From Eublepharis macularius (lineage: Eukaryota > Chordata > Lepidosauria > Squamata > Eublepharidae), in contig NC_072796.1 in the NCBI RefSeq assembly GCF_028583425.1, positions 143,663,464 to 143,727,463 on the forward strand: a stretch of 64,000 nucleotides of DNA, read 5' to 3'. Of the stretch, positions 11,100-21,624 are shown piece after piece. Under the pieces are notes generated by a model. The model saw nothing but the letters and a program-made list of their open reading frames with translations. It ran no database searches and was not told the origin of the DNA. How positions within the stretch are numbered: the stretch's first letter is position 1; each line of letters opens with the position of its first letter. A program made the translations under genes and the position numbers.

Positions 11100-13416
11100 T
11101 CACATGCACATCACTTGCCTCCTGCGGACAGAAGAAGCAGAAGTGATCCTCAGGGCTTGGCCCGCCTGCCAGCTCTAGTCCAAGGAAAGCGTCCCCCCCC
11201 ACATACTGCAGGGCCAGAGACTGCAGTGCTGGGCCGCTCACCGGTCCTCCTCGATGCTGCTCCCTTCTTGGTCGCAGGCCTCAGCAGTCTCTGCCGCATC
11301 ATCCTCACTCAGGTCCATGTCCAGCTCATTTCCTGCCTCCGGGCGGGGGTACATGGAGCCGCTGGGAAGACAAAGTGCCCCGTAGGATACGGATAGCTCA
11401 AGGAAGTCCCAGAGGAGGGAGGGAGGGGAGCAGCAGCCCAGCTCCACCTGGCCCACTCCTCACCTGATGGAGCGGCAGGTGAAGAACACAATCCGCTTCA
11501 GCCGTTTATTGTAGAAGAAGTAGTTGAAGGACCACAGGCTGCCCTCCTCTCCAAAGGGGTCCGAGTCCAGATCCGGGTTGTAGCTGCAGCAGAGAAGAGG
11601 CTCAAGCCATGTGAGTTGGGGGGCGAGGGGGGGACCTCAGCCCAGGTGTGCTCCTCTCCCTCCAGACAGCACAAAGGGGCTGGCTCTGCTTCCCCCGCCC
11701 CCCCCCCCCCCGCTCCAGCGCTCACCTGTAGATGTCACACTCTGAAAGACAGATCTCCTGATCCACAGCGTCCCAGAGGTGAGGCTTCAGGGCCGGGAAA
11801 TCCTCCCGCACAGCAGAGAAGAGGCTGCAGTTCACAGCATTCACCACCTGCCGAGAGAGAGCAGAGCCCCAGTGGGCTCTTTGCAGCTTGTGGGGGAAGC
11901 ACCAGAGCCACAACCCCCCCCCACACACACACACACTCCCACTCTGCTGGGCACGGGTAGGCTTGGAAAGGCCCCGGTCTGGGAGGGAGGGATGCCACCC
12001 ACGGAACCCCCGAGCTCAGCCCTGCCTGGACACAAAGGCCAGCCAGGGTCATCATGCCCAGCGGCACAGGCCAGCAAAGAAGCACAGGCCAGGGGGAGCC
12101 TTCAAGACACAGGGCCTATTCCCACCCATCTTCTCTGCTCAGCATAGGAAGAGGGACAATCTGGGGAGCCTGCCTCTCTGGTCTGGTGAGGACATCCCAG
12201 ACCGCCTGGTCTAGGTCACTTTTAAGCAACTTGTGGGGAGAAACTCCCCAGAAGGGCTGGCGAGAGTGGCAGATGTTGCCCAAGGCGCAGCAACGTGAGC
12301 AGCTGCCTCATGTGGGGCCTGGAGAGGGAGAGCAGGCCAAAGGGACCTGGAAGACCAGCACCGGCCCCCTTACCCAGTTGAGGCTTGGTTCCCGGCTGAA
12401 CTCGTGGCTCTTGGCAGCGCTGAAGTCGTAGTCAGGACGGAAGGACTCGTTCAGCGTTGCGATCAGGTAGAAGAGAGTCTTGCGGCTGCATTTGTCACTG
12501 AGCGGCCCCTCCTCATCACCACTCTGGCTCTTGCTGAGCCTAACAGGCACGACGTGGCATCGTGAGGGCCAGCGCTCCTCCACTCAGCCCCCAAGGGCTT
12601 CAACTCCAGGCCGGGGGCAGGGACGAGCCAGGTGGCTTGGAGGAGAGCTGGCAGGCAAGCCGTTCCCGCCCTGCCCCTCAGCCTCCCCCTTCCCCGCACT
12701 CAGGGTGCCCCCCTCTATCCCATGGCTCAGTGCTGCAGAAGGGGACCATTTGGGGCATGCATACCTGCTGGGGCTGATCCCCGTGGTCTGTGGGGGCGAC
12801 AGGGCCTCCAGAACGTGCGGCTGGCCCTCCTGGCAGAACTGCTTGAAGAGGTGCTTGTCATCCCCAGCCATCTTGCATGAGTAGCTCTCGATCCTGCAGG
12901 GAGACATGAAGCTCTGAAGAAAGTGGAGAGAGCAGCCCTGCGTTTCTAGTGGTGCCCCACATCCCTCTGGGGCCACAGGTCACAGGCTGAGCCCACAAGA
13001 CTCAAAGATAAGCTCTCGAGATGACGGAAGGCCTGACGGCCGAGCCCAGAAGGGCCCAACAGGTTGCACCCCCCCCTTGTGAATGGCAATGGCTTCCCTG
13101 GACTTTTAGCCACACCATGTTGAGGTTCCTCAGCCCGCTGGCACAGCAGCTGAGGGCGGGGAGTGGGACACAGCCACTCCATGCCCCACCTCCAGCCAGC
13201 CCTCCCTTACTGCTCCAAACCAACCCAGCCCTCCTTCCTGGACTAGAAGAGGCCTCTGATCCTCCACCCACCCAGGCACCCTGGAGGCCCAGAGCCTCAA
13301 TGCACAAGCAAGATTCCTGCTTCACAGTCGAACCTGCCAATGATGTGCGCATCTCCTGTCTCCACTGTCAGCTGAGAGTTTAGAGCTTCAAAACGTGAGT
13401 TTTCCAATAGCTTCAT
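11100..13416 (-). CDS. MAF1: MAF1, repressor of RNA polymerase III transcription
   Basis: MAF1 is a TORC1-controlled repressor that binds RNA polymerase III and blocks its recruitment with TFIIIB. Seven coding exons join in frame with GT-AG junctions: 13334-13416, 12765-12893, 12374-12539, 11726-11847, 11464-11583, 11242-11361 and 11100-11121. They give 253 residues (human 256). The start [15 protein letters not shown], the block [18 protein letters not shown] and the block [20 protein letters not shown] follow the human protein almost residue for residue. The acidic tail ([14 protein letters not shown]) is also kept. The final 22-nt exon gives RQVMCM where human has VPVICI. The start codon is preceded by a likely acceptor at 13475, so a non-coding first exon lies upstream, probably in the CpG island near 18 kb. 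Identity and exon limits are secure; the last exon is slightly less so. Confidence 0.95.
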
Positions 13417-13589
13417 TGCTGCGCCTCCTGGGGCCAGAATAATCCTCAATGTCTTAGCTCCGCGGCAGAAACGTGCTGGCAGAGACAGAGAGCAGAGTGT
13501 TGGTGGAAAAACTGGAAAATTTGGAGGAACTGAAAAAAATGTGAAGTGCTTCTTAAGACAAGGTTTTACCCATTCCATGTGTATGTCAC

Positions 13590-14576
13590 AGGGTAAATGA
13601 ATACAAGTTCACAAAGACACAGTATTAGCAAGGATACAATATGGGGTTGAAGGATTGCTGAAACAGAACATAATCCATTCTAGGACTTACATTAAACAAC
13701 ATGAAGCATATAGGAGTACATATTTAAAGCAACAGACAATATGTAAAGCAAAGTAATGGTGAAATCTATGGCTCCTAACTCATTAGCGAAACACCTGGGA
13801 CCCCTTTCCTACAATACCGCCCTCTTAGCTGAGAAAAAGGCCTTTTTGAATAATTCAGTTTTGTATTGTTTGTGGGAAAACCAGGAGTGTGGGGGCTCTC
13901 CTGACCTCCTCAGGCAGGCCGTTCCACAGGGTAGGGGCCACCACAGAGAAGGCCCATGTACGGGCTGCTGTTGATTTCGCCCGTGTACAGGCTGGCACCT
14001 GCAAGAGACCCTGTTCAGATGAGCAAAGCTGCTGTGGAGGGACAAAGGGAGGGAAGTGGTCCCGTAGGTATGCTGGACCAAGGCTGTGAAGAGCTTTGTA
14101 TGCAACAACCAATACCTCGAACTGAGCATGTTAACTGATGGGTAGCCAATGGAGCGACTGCAGGATGGGAGTGATGTTCAAGCGCCTGCTCACTCCTGCT
14201 AACCACCGAGCCGCAGCATTTTGCACCAATTGGAGCCTCCTAGTTAACTTAGATGGGAGACCAACGTAAAATTCTGATGTTACCATAGCATGGATCCAGG
14301 TGGCCATGTCGGCCGTGTCAAGATAAGAAGCTATCTTCCAGGCTAGAGTGAGATTGTAGTAAGCATCAGCAATTCTTCAACCCCATATTGGATCCTTGCT
14401 AATGCTCTGTCTTTGTAAACTCGTATTCATTTACCCCATGACATTGTTTATGGAAATGTCCTTGCCACTGTATGGAATTGCCTGCCCTTGTCCTTGCCAC
14501 TGATTGTACTAATCCCACACTATGTAATCTGCCTTGAGTCTCTGTGAGAAAGGTGGAATATAGATGACAAAAAAAG
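13590..14576 (+). mobile_element. L2-type LINE with inverted 5' part (in the likely MAF1 intron 1)
   Basis: The right part (about 14368-14576) is the L2 3' tail in plus orientation, ending in CTTGAGTCTCTGTGAGAAAG. The left part (about 13590-14367) is the same family in reverse orientation. It covers the RT C-terminus and the start of the 3' UTR. About 70 bases, including CTTCAACCCCATATTGGATCC, occur in both halves in opposite orientation. This is the structure expected from twin priming during LINE insertion. Confidence 0.75.
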
Positions 14577-15829
14577 ACAAACAGCATGAAAAGTCTACGT
14601 TCAGCTTTATCAAGAAAAACTTGGGATGTTTTAGAGAACAATTTTGATTTTTATTCCTTTCTGGAGTAAAAGGATTTTTACTCCTTTTTGGAATGTTTGA
14701 AATGTTTTTAAGGTAAAACTACTGGAAATGTGTAGTGTGACATTTTTTATGTAAGACAATCAACAGCCTTAGATAATGGTAATTCCTGTGTATGCTATTG
14801 ACATAGACAACATTTCAAGTTTTTTTTAGTTCAATGTAAATAGTTTTGGTAACCATCAATATTCTGTAACGTGTTCCGTGATAGTACATTATTAAAGAGT
14901 ACAGTGTTTCCCATTTTATATGTAGCTTAATATTCCAAATGTACTGACAGTCCTACCTATTGCAACTGCACGAGAGTTTCTGTCCACGCAATAGGATTTT
15001 TTTTTTAAACTAAAGACGTTGTCTTCTTGTTTCAGTCCTGCCCCTTCACCCCCCCCCCCGGCTTCTCAGAAGGCAAAAACGAAGATACGGATGCAGACGT
15101 AGCACGGGGGGGGGGCACAGGGGGGGCAGCAGTTTCCAACTCTCTCAAGTGCCTGCTATAGTCGCCATTTTTATTACAAAAAAAAGTTTTTACTTTAAAA
15201 TTCTAGAAACAGCCTGATTCTTCATTTGTATAGGTTTACTAAGTTATAGATCAGATCATTTTAATATACCAACGAAACAGGTCATTTTATATGTTAAATA
15301 TGACACATTTTATGTTGTTAAATCAGAAAAATAAGTTTAAGTTTAATAGGAATGTTTTTTATATATTTGAATTTCCCCATAAATTTCTGTTTCCTCACAT
15401 TTTAAATTTTTTTTTTCAAAATTTCTCCCAGAAATGTCTGGTTGTCCCCCTCTGGAAACAGGACAGCTGCATTAGACAGCTCTTTGATCAGAAGGGCTAG
15501 AAACCGTGGCACCAGCTAAGCACCCACGCACACCCCTGCAAGCCAGCAAGAGTCCTCTCAGTTTCTCTTCCTCAACTATGGAAACTTGACCCCCACAGGC
15601 CTGCTCACTCCCTGCTGTAACCAGAGCCCGTCTAGGACATCAAAGCCCTTCTAGGACATCAAAGCCTTCCTTGGCTTGACCTTGGTCCCTGGTCCAAGGA
15701 CATGCAAGGGAAGATAAGCTGGGGCAGGGGACAGAAAATGGAAGTCAAGCAACAGGCCACTGTGGGGCTTCAGGGGCTCCAGAACACAGGGAGGGGCGCT
15801 TTGGAGAGAAAACTTTGAACAACTGTGTA
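14577..15829. other. AT-rich intergenic or intronic DNA, no gene recognised
   Basis: Mostly AT-rich, with poly-C and poly-G runs near 15050 and 15110. A short tandem duplication of TCTAGGACATCAAAGCC occurs at about 15629-15668. No coding sequence or known repeat was recognised. Confidence 0.5.
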
Positions 15830-16055
15830 GGATATTGTAGGATATTCCACTGGCTTCATACTTATGATGTTCTTACTACATTTTTTCCAGTTTATGACAT
15901 ATTATGTTTGATACTTTTTTTGCATTGTTTTTAAGTTAAGCGATCCTAGTTGCATTGGCTTCTCATGCTATCAGACTGCATTATCTTACACTGCTTTATT
16001 CACCTTGAATCTCAGCAAGAAGTGCAGGCTATAAATAAAGTAAATTAAAAAATGA
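15830..16055 (+). mobile_element. L2-type LINE 3' tail
   Basis: Non-coding 3' end of an L2-type element: CACCTTGAATCTCAGCAAG, then GCAGGCTATAAATAAAG and TAAATTAAAA. It is diverged from the other L2 tails in the window. The left limit is approximate. Confidence 0.6.
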
Positions 16056-17020
16056 ATCAATTTAGACATGAGGGGTGGAGAGGGAAGAGCTTTAAACAGG
16101 ATGACAGGTAAGACTGACTGAAAATGAGACATTCACAGAGATCAACATCTGGGGGAAAGGAAGCCAAGACATGGAAAGAGTGCAACATCATACAGGGTAT
16201 AAAGACTGGGGGCGGGGGGGGCGGGGGAGTGGCTGCGGGTCACCTGCTGCACGCCAGCATTCGCTCTCGGCCTCCAGTCACCCCCGGGACGGGCGCCTCT
16301 CTGTGAGGCATCACCAGGATAAAGTGCTCCGGAGTCCACGAGCGTCTGAACCTTCTAACCCGGCCTAAGACCTCAGAGCTGCCCCAGGGAGACCTTTTTC
16401 TTTTCTCAAGGCACAGAAGAAAAGCAGCAAATTCCCCCGAGCCTCAGTTACGCCCAAGGGAAAAAAGAGTGCTTCCGTGGCAGGGGGAGCAGGCTCCTCC
16501 GAAGCTCAGGGGCAGCACAGCATTAAAGGGGAGCCCTCCCTGTCAGAGTGGACCCTTGCACGTGGGCCGGGGGTGTGAAGGAGGCTGATGACGGAAAGGG
16601 TCACACTTTTAGTCACAGTCAGAGCCAACATCAACATCGATGCCAGACAAAATTCCCAAAGAACGTTATGGGGAAGGCACCAATCCAAGACACTCTGCCT
16701 TCCATCACGTCTGGCTCGTCCTCCTTCAATGTAACGGAAGTGCCAATGGTGTTTTCCATGCAGAAACAGGCTTGTGTGGTTTCCCTGTTGCAGCTGTGGC
16801 TGCTTAAACAGCACGGAATGGAGTCAAGGAACAGGCCGATGTCCAGCTTTACGGCCCAAGAACACAGGGAGGGAAACTTTGGAGAGGAAGCTTTAAGCAG
16901 CGGTAGGGCTCACACACCCAGGTTTAACGCCTGGGGCACACATTTTTAAGAAAGCAGTTGACAGCTCCTTTTCTTCTAGTGATAGACGTGGAAAGGCACA
17001 TCTCCACAAATGGCTAGAAA
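16056..17020. other. No gene recognised; contains a diverged repeat unit
   Basis: Unique-looking DNA. About 80 bases around 16810-16895 (CAGGCC..., GAACACAGGGAGGG, CTTTGGAGAG) resemble 15735-15815 in the same orientation, so both probably derive from one unnamed repeat. No coding sequence was recognised. Confidence 0.4.
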
Positions 17021-17265
17021 CCAACCACAACATTCGATTTATATACCGCCCTTCAGCATGACTTAACACCCACTCAGAGCAGTTTACAAAGAATGTCATT
17101 ATTATCCCAACAACAACAAAACACCCTGTGAGGTGGGTGGGGCTGAGAGAGCTCCAGAGAGCTGTGACTGACCCAAGGTGGCTTCAAGTAGAGGAGGGGG
17201 AATCAAACCTGGTTCTCCAGATTACAGCCTCACGCTCTTAACCACTACACCAAACTGGCTCTCTG
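17021..17265 (-). mobile_element. tRNA-derived SINE, type B
   Basis: Read on the minus strand it starts AGAGCCAGTTTGGTGTAGTGG (A-box region) with B box AGGTTTGATTCC. The body has CAGCCCCACCCACCTCACAGG and the end is GGCGGTATATAAATCGAATG. The same family occurs at 54159 and 63456. Confidence 0.9.
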
Positions 17266-17444
17266 GAGAAGAAAGCTGGGTTTCAGATAATCTAATAAAT
17301 GCACTGTTAGAATGCTATAATGATATTTAATAGCAAAGTTTTTAAAGTCCTCAGGGTGGGACGTGACTGCAACGGGGCAAGGAAAATGGCACCAAGAGGG
17401 GCAGAACCAGGAAGATGTAGAATTCCACATCCACATGGTCGCCA

Positions 17445-17510
17445 CCCTAGTTTATTTCTTTATATCTCGACTTCTCACTTAGTCTCAAGGTGGATTACAC
17501 AACGTTGGCC
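17445..17510 (-). mobile_element. L2-type LINE 3' tail fragment
   Basis: The minus strand reads GTAATCCACCTTGAGACTAA, then AGATATAAAGAAATAAA, which is the 3' signature of the L2 family seen elsewhere in the window. Only the last 65 or so bases are present. Confidence 0.6.
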
Positions 17511-18036
17511 ACGGCACTGCAATGTAATAGGGCTGTGACAGCAAAAATCTGAAGCAAAGAACGAGCATTAAACAAGCAGGAAGTGGCATTAGCTAAGCAC
17601 AAGTATAGCGCGCTGAGAACAAGGTACTGCACACAGCAACAAACAGCACAGGCCACACACAGGTGTGAAGCCCACCAACTCATCGCCTCCCCAGCAACCC
17701 CGTCATCCCATTTATCAAAAGAAAAAGACGACATTCGGAGCAACTCGATCCCGCGGGCTTTGTGGCACCTCCTCAGCCAGGCCCGGCCCCAAGATGGGGT
17801 CACCGCAGGCGGCCCCCGGACACAGGCGGGAGCGGGGGACAACGGCCCCTTGCCGGCGGCACCTGCGAGCGGAGCTGCTGCGGCAGGACACGCGGGAGAG
17901 GCCCGGGGCAGAGAGCAGGCCCGGGGAAAGGCCTTGCACGCCGCAGCCAAGACTCGGGACTGAGCCCGGGAGGAGCCGGCTCGGGAGAAGGAGGCTCTTC
18001 GCCCCGCTTCCCCTCCGGGCCGTGGCCGCAGCACGG

Positions 18037-18056
18037 ACTACACCTCCCACAATGCC
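18037..18056 (+). promoter_or_regulatory. ZNF143/THAP11-type promoter element
   Basis: Reads ACTACACCTCCCACAATGCC, close to the known consensus ACTACAATTCCCAGCATGC. It sits inside the CpG island, where this factor normally acts. Confidence 0.65.
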
Positions 18057-18123
18057 CCGCGCCAAGAGACGCCAGCTCCCGGCGTGCCTCCCGCTTACTC
18101 CGGCGGGGCGGCCCTCCGCGCGA

Positions 18124-18143
18124 GGCATGCTGGGAATCGTAGT
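18124..18143 (-). promoter_or_regulatory. ZNF143/THAP11-type promoter element
   Basis: The minus strand reads ACTACGATTCCCAGCATGCC, nearly identical to the ZNF143 consensus. It lies 67 bases from a second element in the opposite orientation. Confidence 0.8.
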
Positions 18144-19270
18144 CCACCCCACTGAGGGCCTCCGAACCCTCCCGCTACACAAACCTGCTGGGGCGCCCCG
18201 GGGGCCGCTTCCTCCTTCCCGATGCCGGCCGGGCGCCTTCAAGGGCGGAAGACCGTCGAGCGGTGCAGTCTCCAGAGGGAACGCGAACTCGGCCTCAGCG
18301 CCGTCTCAGCCGCCGTCGCCGTCCGTCGCCTCCAAGCGGCCCGCCGGGGCCCCGCCCGCCAAGACATGTCCCCGACTGCTCGGGACGCTGTTGCCGGCCG
18401 CTGGAGCCCCCGGAGCGCCGCCGCCTGCCTGCCCGCCTGCCTGCCCACGGAGCGAAGCCAACGGCGGGACCCTTCTCGCTCGGGAGCTGGACGACAACAA
18501 GAGCCAGGAGCCCCGCCCGCCGCGCGCCGCCATTGGGCGCCTGCCAGTTCGCGAACGCCTATTCGATAGGAGCGGTGTCAATCGCGCGACCCTGGCGAGG
18601 CTATTGGCGAGCCCTGACGTCGATCACCAGCATCCGTGCCCGCCTCTGTGAGGATAGGCTGTGGCCTCAGGGGCGCCGCTCGGCCCGCGGAGGAACAAAA
18701 GCCGAGGGGGCGGGCGTGGAGGGGGCCACGCCCACTGGGCGGGGCGGGGCTTCGCAGAACTCTTCGGAACGCGCCGCGTGTGGCGCGAGCGGAGCGTGGA
18801 GGCGCCGAAGCTGCAGCCTGGGAACGGCGCTGGCCGTGGAGGCTGCGGCGCCGCCTGCAGAGCGCCGCTCGGAGAACCCTGCGAAGAAGCCCTCGGCTCG
18901 TTGCAAGAGCAGCTGAATGCCAGGGGAGGCCTCGGAAGGTTTACGTCGCCAGAAGCGGAAGAAGGAGACGCTGCCCAGTCAGTCCGAAGGCGAGACCAGG
19001 AGCTGGCTGCGGTGCAGGGAGCCCATGAATAGCAAATAGCAAGAAGTGGACTAAACCGAAAGAGAAATGCTGGAAGAATCCTGGTGCCAAAACATAATCT
19101 AAAAGACATTCCTGGAGAATTTAAAGACCCTGTAAAGAATAGGTTTGCATTATTAAGTTTGATTGTGTGGAAACCGAAGGCATTTTCGAGAAATGTTATG
19201 CAAAGAGTATTCCTGTAGCCAAAAGAAAGGAGAAGCCAGGAGTAGATAAAGGATAAAAACTCTTAACATT

Positions 19271-19472
19271 GGTTGTTGTGGGTTTTCCGGGCTGTATTGC
19301 CGTGGTCTTGGCATTGTAGTTCCTGACGTTTCACCAGCAGCTGTGGCTGTCATCTTCAGAGTTGTAGCACCAAAAGACAGATCTCTCAGTGTCACACACA
19401 CTATTTCCGGGCAATACAGCCCGGAAAACCCACAACAACCATCGTTCTCTGGCCGTGAAAGCCTTCGACAAT
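19271..19472 (-). mobile_element. Penelope-like element fragment with inverted ends
   Basis: 202 bases flanked by an exact 12-base duplication, ACTCTTAACATT (19259-19270 and 19473-19484). It contains a minus-strand hammerhead-type motif (19325-19359). Its first 32 bases (GGTTGTTGTGGGTTTTCCGG...) recur inverted at 19408-19440. Inverted end pieces and hammerhead motifs in the terminal repeats are typical of Penelope-like elements. A related piece is at 61828-61951. Confidence 0.75.
19325..19359 (-). ncRNA. Hammerhead-ribozyme-like motif
   Basis: On the minus strand the conserved CTGAAGA box, a stem-II hairpin (GACAGC pairing with GCTGGT), GAAA and then CGTC occur in the hammerhead order. The palindromic ACGT serves as a minimal stem III, as reported for hammerheads of Penelope-like elements. 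Activity is not shown. Confidence 0.6.
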
Positions 19473-19801
19473 ACTCTTAACATTGCTTTAGACTAGAAGC
19501 AAAAGGTGACAGAAACAGGGTCAGATTTCTAAATGCAGCTTTTAAGCAACTTGTAGGTGGAGACAAAAAGAACTATTATAACAACTAGTGCAAAGAAATA
19601 GAAGAGAACAAGGAAAAAGGAAGAACAGGAGATCTGTTCCACAAAATCCAAACAATCAAAGTGAAATTTATACCATGGGCAGGGATGCTCAAAGATCAAC
19701 GTGGAACTACAGAATCCAATCGAGACAAAATAAAGAAAAGATGGAACACACTGAGAAAATATAAAGGGACAACAGGTTCCTTCAAAGAGGAATCTTTTGA
19801 T

Positions 19802-20528
19802 TCAAATTGCAAACCTACAAAATCATAAATAGATGGTATATGACTGAAAAAATTATCATTGATTTATTTGTCATCATCGCTGCAATGTTGGAAAGGTTGT
19901 GGCAAAGAATGAACTTTTGCACACTGTTGGTGCTGCCACATTGCTAAATTCTGGAGAGAGATCTTAAAACTGATTAAAGAAATAACTGGCTATTATGTTC
20001 CCCTGGCACCAGAAACATTTTTTTTAGATCAATGGGACAGCATTTCTGTTCCTAATATTAGAAAGGACCTTATAGCAAATTTGTTAGCAGCAGCTAAAAG
20101 TACTATAGCAATGTGTTGGAAATTAAAATCAAAACAGCAACACTAGATAATTGGTTTCTAAAAGTCTGGGATCGTTTTAATTTTGGAAAAAATAAATGAT
20201 AAACTTTATCACGCAGAACGTTATCCCAACAACACAAATTTTCTGGAGAAATGGTATCCATTTTTTGAATATAGAGGAAAGCAATAACCTTCAACCCAAG
20301 TCAAGTATATTTCAATCTTTAAGGAGCTTCTGAGATATTCTATTATCATCTTTAGGTTTATAATGTTGCTTGCTTTAGAACTGTACTGAAGCTATATAAT
20401 GTTTATGTGCAATTTTGTTTCGGTCTAAAAGTATTTCAAAACTTTAAAAAAAAATTCTTCTGTTAAAATATAATTTATTGTCTCATTTGTATAATGCATA
20501 TTAATATTAATAAAATTTAAAAGAAGAA
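19802..20528 (+). mobile_element. L1-type LINE, 3' end
   Basis: Encodes the C-terminal part of an L1 ORF2 across several frames (ITGYYVPLAPETFF near 19980, SKTATLDNWFLKVWDRF near 20125). A short AT-rich 3' UTR follows and it ends with AATAAAATTTAAAAG. It interrupts the RTE relic. The sequence GAATCTTTT with neighbouring bases occurs on both sides (19789-19801 and 20529-20540), consistent with a target-site duplication. Confidence 0.8.
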
Positions 20529-20640
20529 GAATCTTTTAATGAAGAACCTGAAATTTTAGAAAGTGATGTGAAAGCTGCGCTCAAAGAAATCAGGAGAAAC
20601 AAATCACCAGGAGTTGATGGTATACCAATAGAGCGAGATC

Positions 20641-21620
20641 AAGCTACAAAAACTGACAGTGCAGTCCTAAGCAATAGGGTGGAAACCGCATAGGAAGTGA
20701 ACTAAGCCTTGCATGGGTGTAAATGACACGTCTCTGCCGGCGCCCACCTGAGGTGTAGTACCGCAGATGGGTTGCCGCCGGTGGGCATGCTTGCCAGCCA
20801 GGTGGAGGCACAAGTCCCCATGCCAGCGCAGGAGGGGGCGGGGGCAGGGCATGAGTTAGTCTGCTTCCAAACCCACTCCAGCCCTGGGAATGCCCCCTCC
20901 AGCGGCGGAAAGTTATGCCATGAAAAAAAGAGGTGCAGCTGATAGGTGCCCATTGAACCGGAAAACTCGAGCTCCTCTCTCGGCATCCAGCCCCGCCCCC
21001 TGTGGCCCGAAGGAGCATAGGATGGGAACTACCACGGGAGCCAATCCACGCCCGCTTCCAGGGTGGGTGAGTCCCCCTCCTCGCACCCACTCACCTGCAG
21101 AAGCACCCTACAAAACGTCGAGCTGCTCTGCTCATGACCTCAGGTAAGTGAGCACACGGCCAAAGGCTCTGCCCGTCAGCCTTCTGCCATGGGTACTTTG
21201 ACCATGAGGTGGGCGAGAGGGTACTCATGGCGGGCACTGAGTTCACTGGGGGGACTTAGCGAGAAAACTGGGAGAATTTTGCACTCGCTCAAGGGAAGAA
21301 GGGCAAAGTCCAGAATGCCTGGCTAACAATAACCGCTCGAGCCTCCTTGCAGGTTATCTGACTCTGAAGTTCCAGCTCGGTAAGAAATGAGGGAGAATTG
21401 ACCGGTAAGGATGAGATGGGCTACGGCTAACCCAACTCGCTGACTTGTGCCAGCTGCCCCCTCACCTGAACTCGCCTGACCACTAGCTTCTTCAGGTGAG
21501 GCTTGGAAAAGGAGGGGGCAGTGGCAGCAGCTCCTGCCTTCCTCAGAGGCAGTTGCCCAGAAAACTGCATTTGACACATCCAAATTGGGGGGGGGGAGTC
21601 ATTACTCATGTGGGAGCTCT
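20641..21620. other. No gene recognised
   Basis: GC-rich in the middle (20720-21120). No known repeat or coding sequence was recognised. It ends at the 4-base target site of the endogenous retrovirus. Confidence 0.5.
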
Positions 21621-21624
21621 GTTC

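Larger units (their letters stand above)
17720..19020. promoter_or_regulatory. MAF1: CpG island, likely MAF1 promoter
   Basis: A 1.3-kb stretch very rich in CpG. It contains two ZNF143-type elements in opposite orientation (18037-18056 and 18124-18143), inverted CCAAT boxes (CCATTGG at 18531, CTATTGG at 18601) and a CRE-like TGACGTCG (18615-18622). It is the only such island upstream of MAF1. The long open frames across it on both strands are typical shadows of high GC content. It may drive transcription in both directions; the exact start and the non-coding first exon were not resolved. Confidence 0.7.
19040..20640 (+). mobile_element. RTE/BovB-type LINE relic, interrupted by two insertions
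   Basis: Scattered frames match the part of an RTE-type ORF2 ahead of the RT core: GEFKDPVKNRFALL near 19115, FIPWAGMLKDQRGTTES near 19670, and EEPEILESDVKAALKEIRRNKSPGVDGIPIE at about 20540-20635. A Penelope-like piece (19271-19472) and an L1 3' end (about 19802-20528) have landed inside it, each flanked by a short duplication of RTE sequence. The copy has many stop codons and frame changes. Confidence 0.75.

Noticed and set aside
17665-18651. Plus-strand open frame of 328 codons across the CpG island
   Set aside because: High GC content removes stop codons in several frames on both strands; no domain, and promoter motifs run through it.
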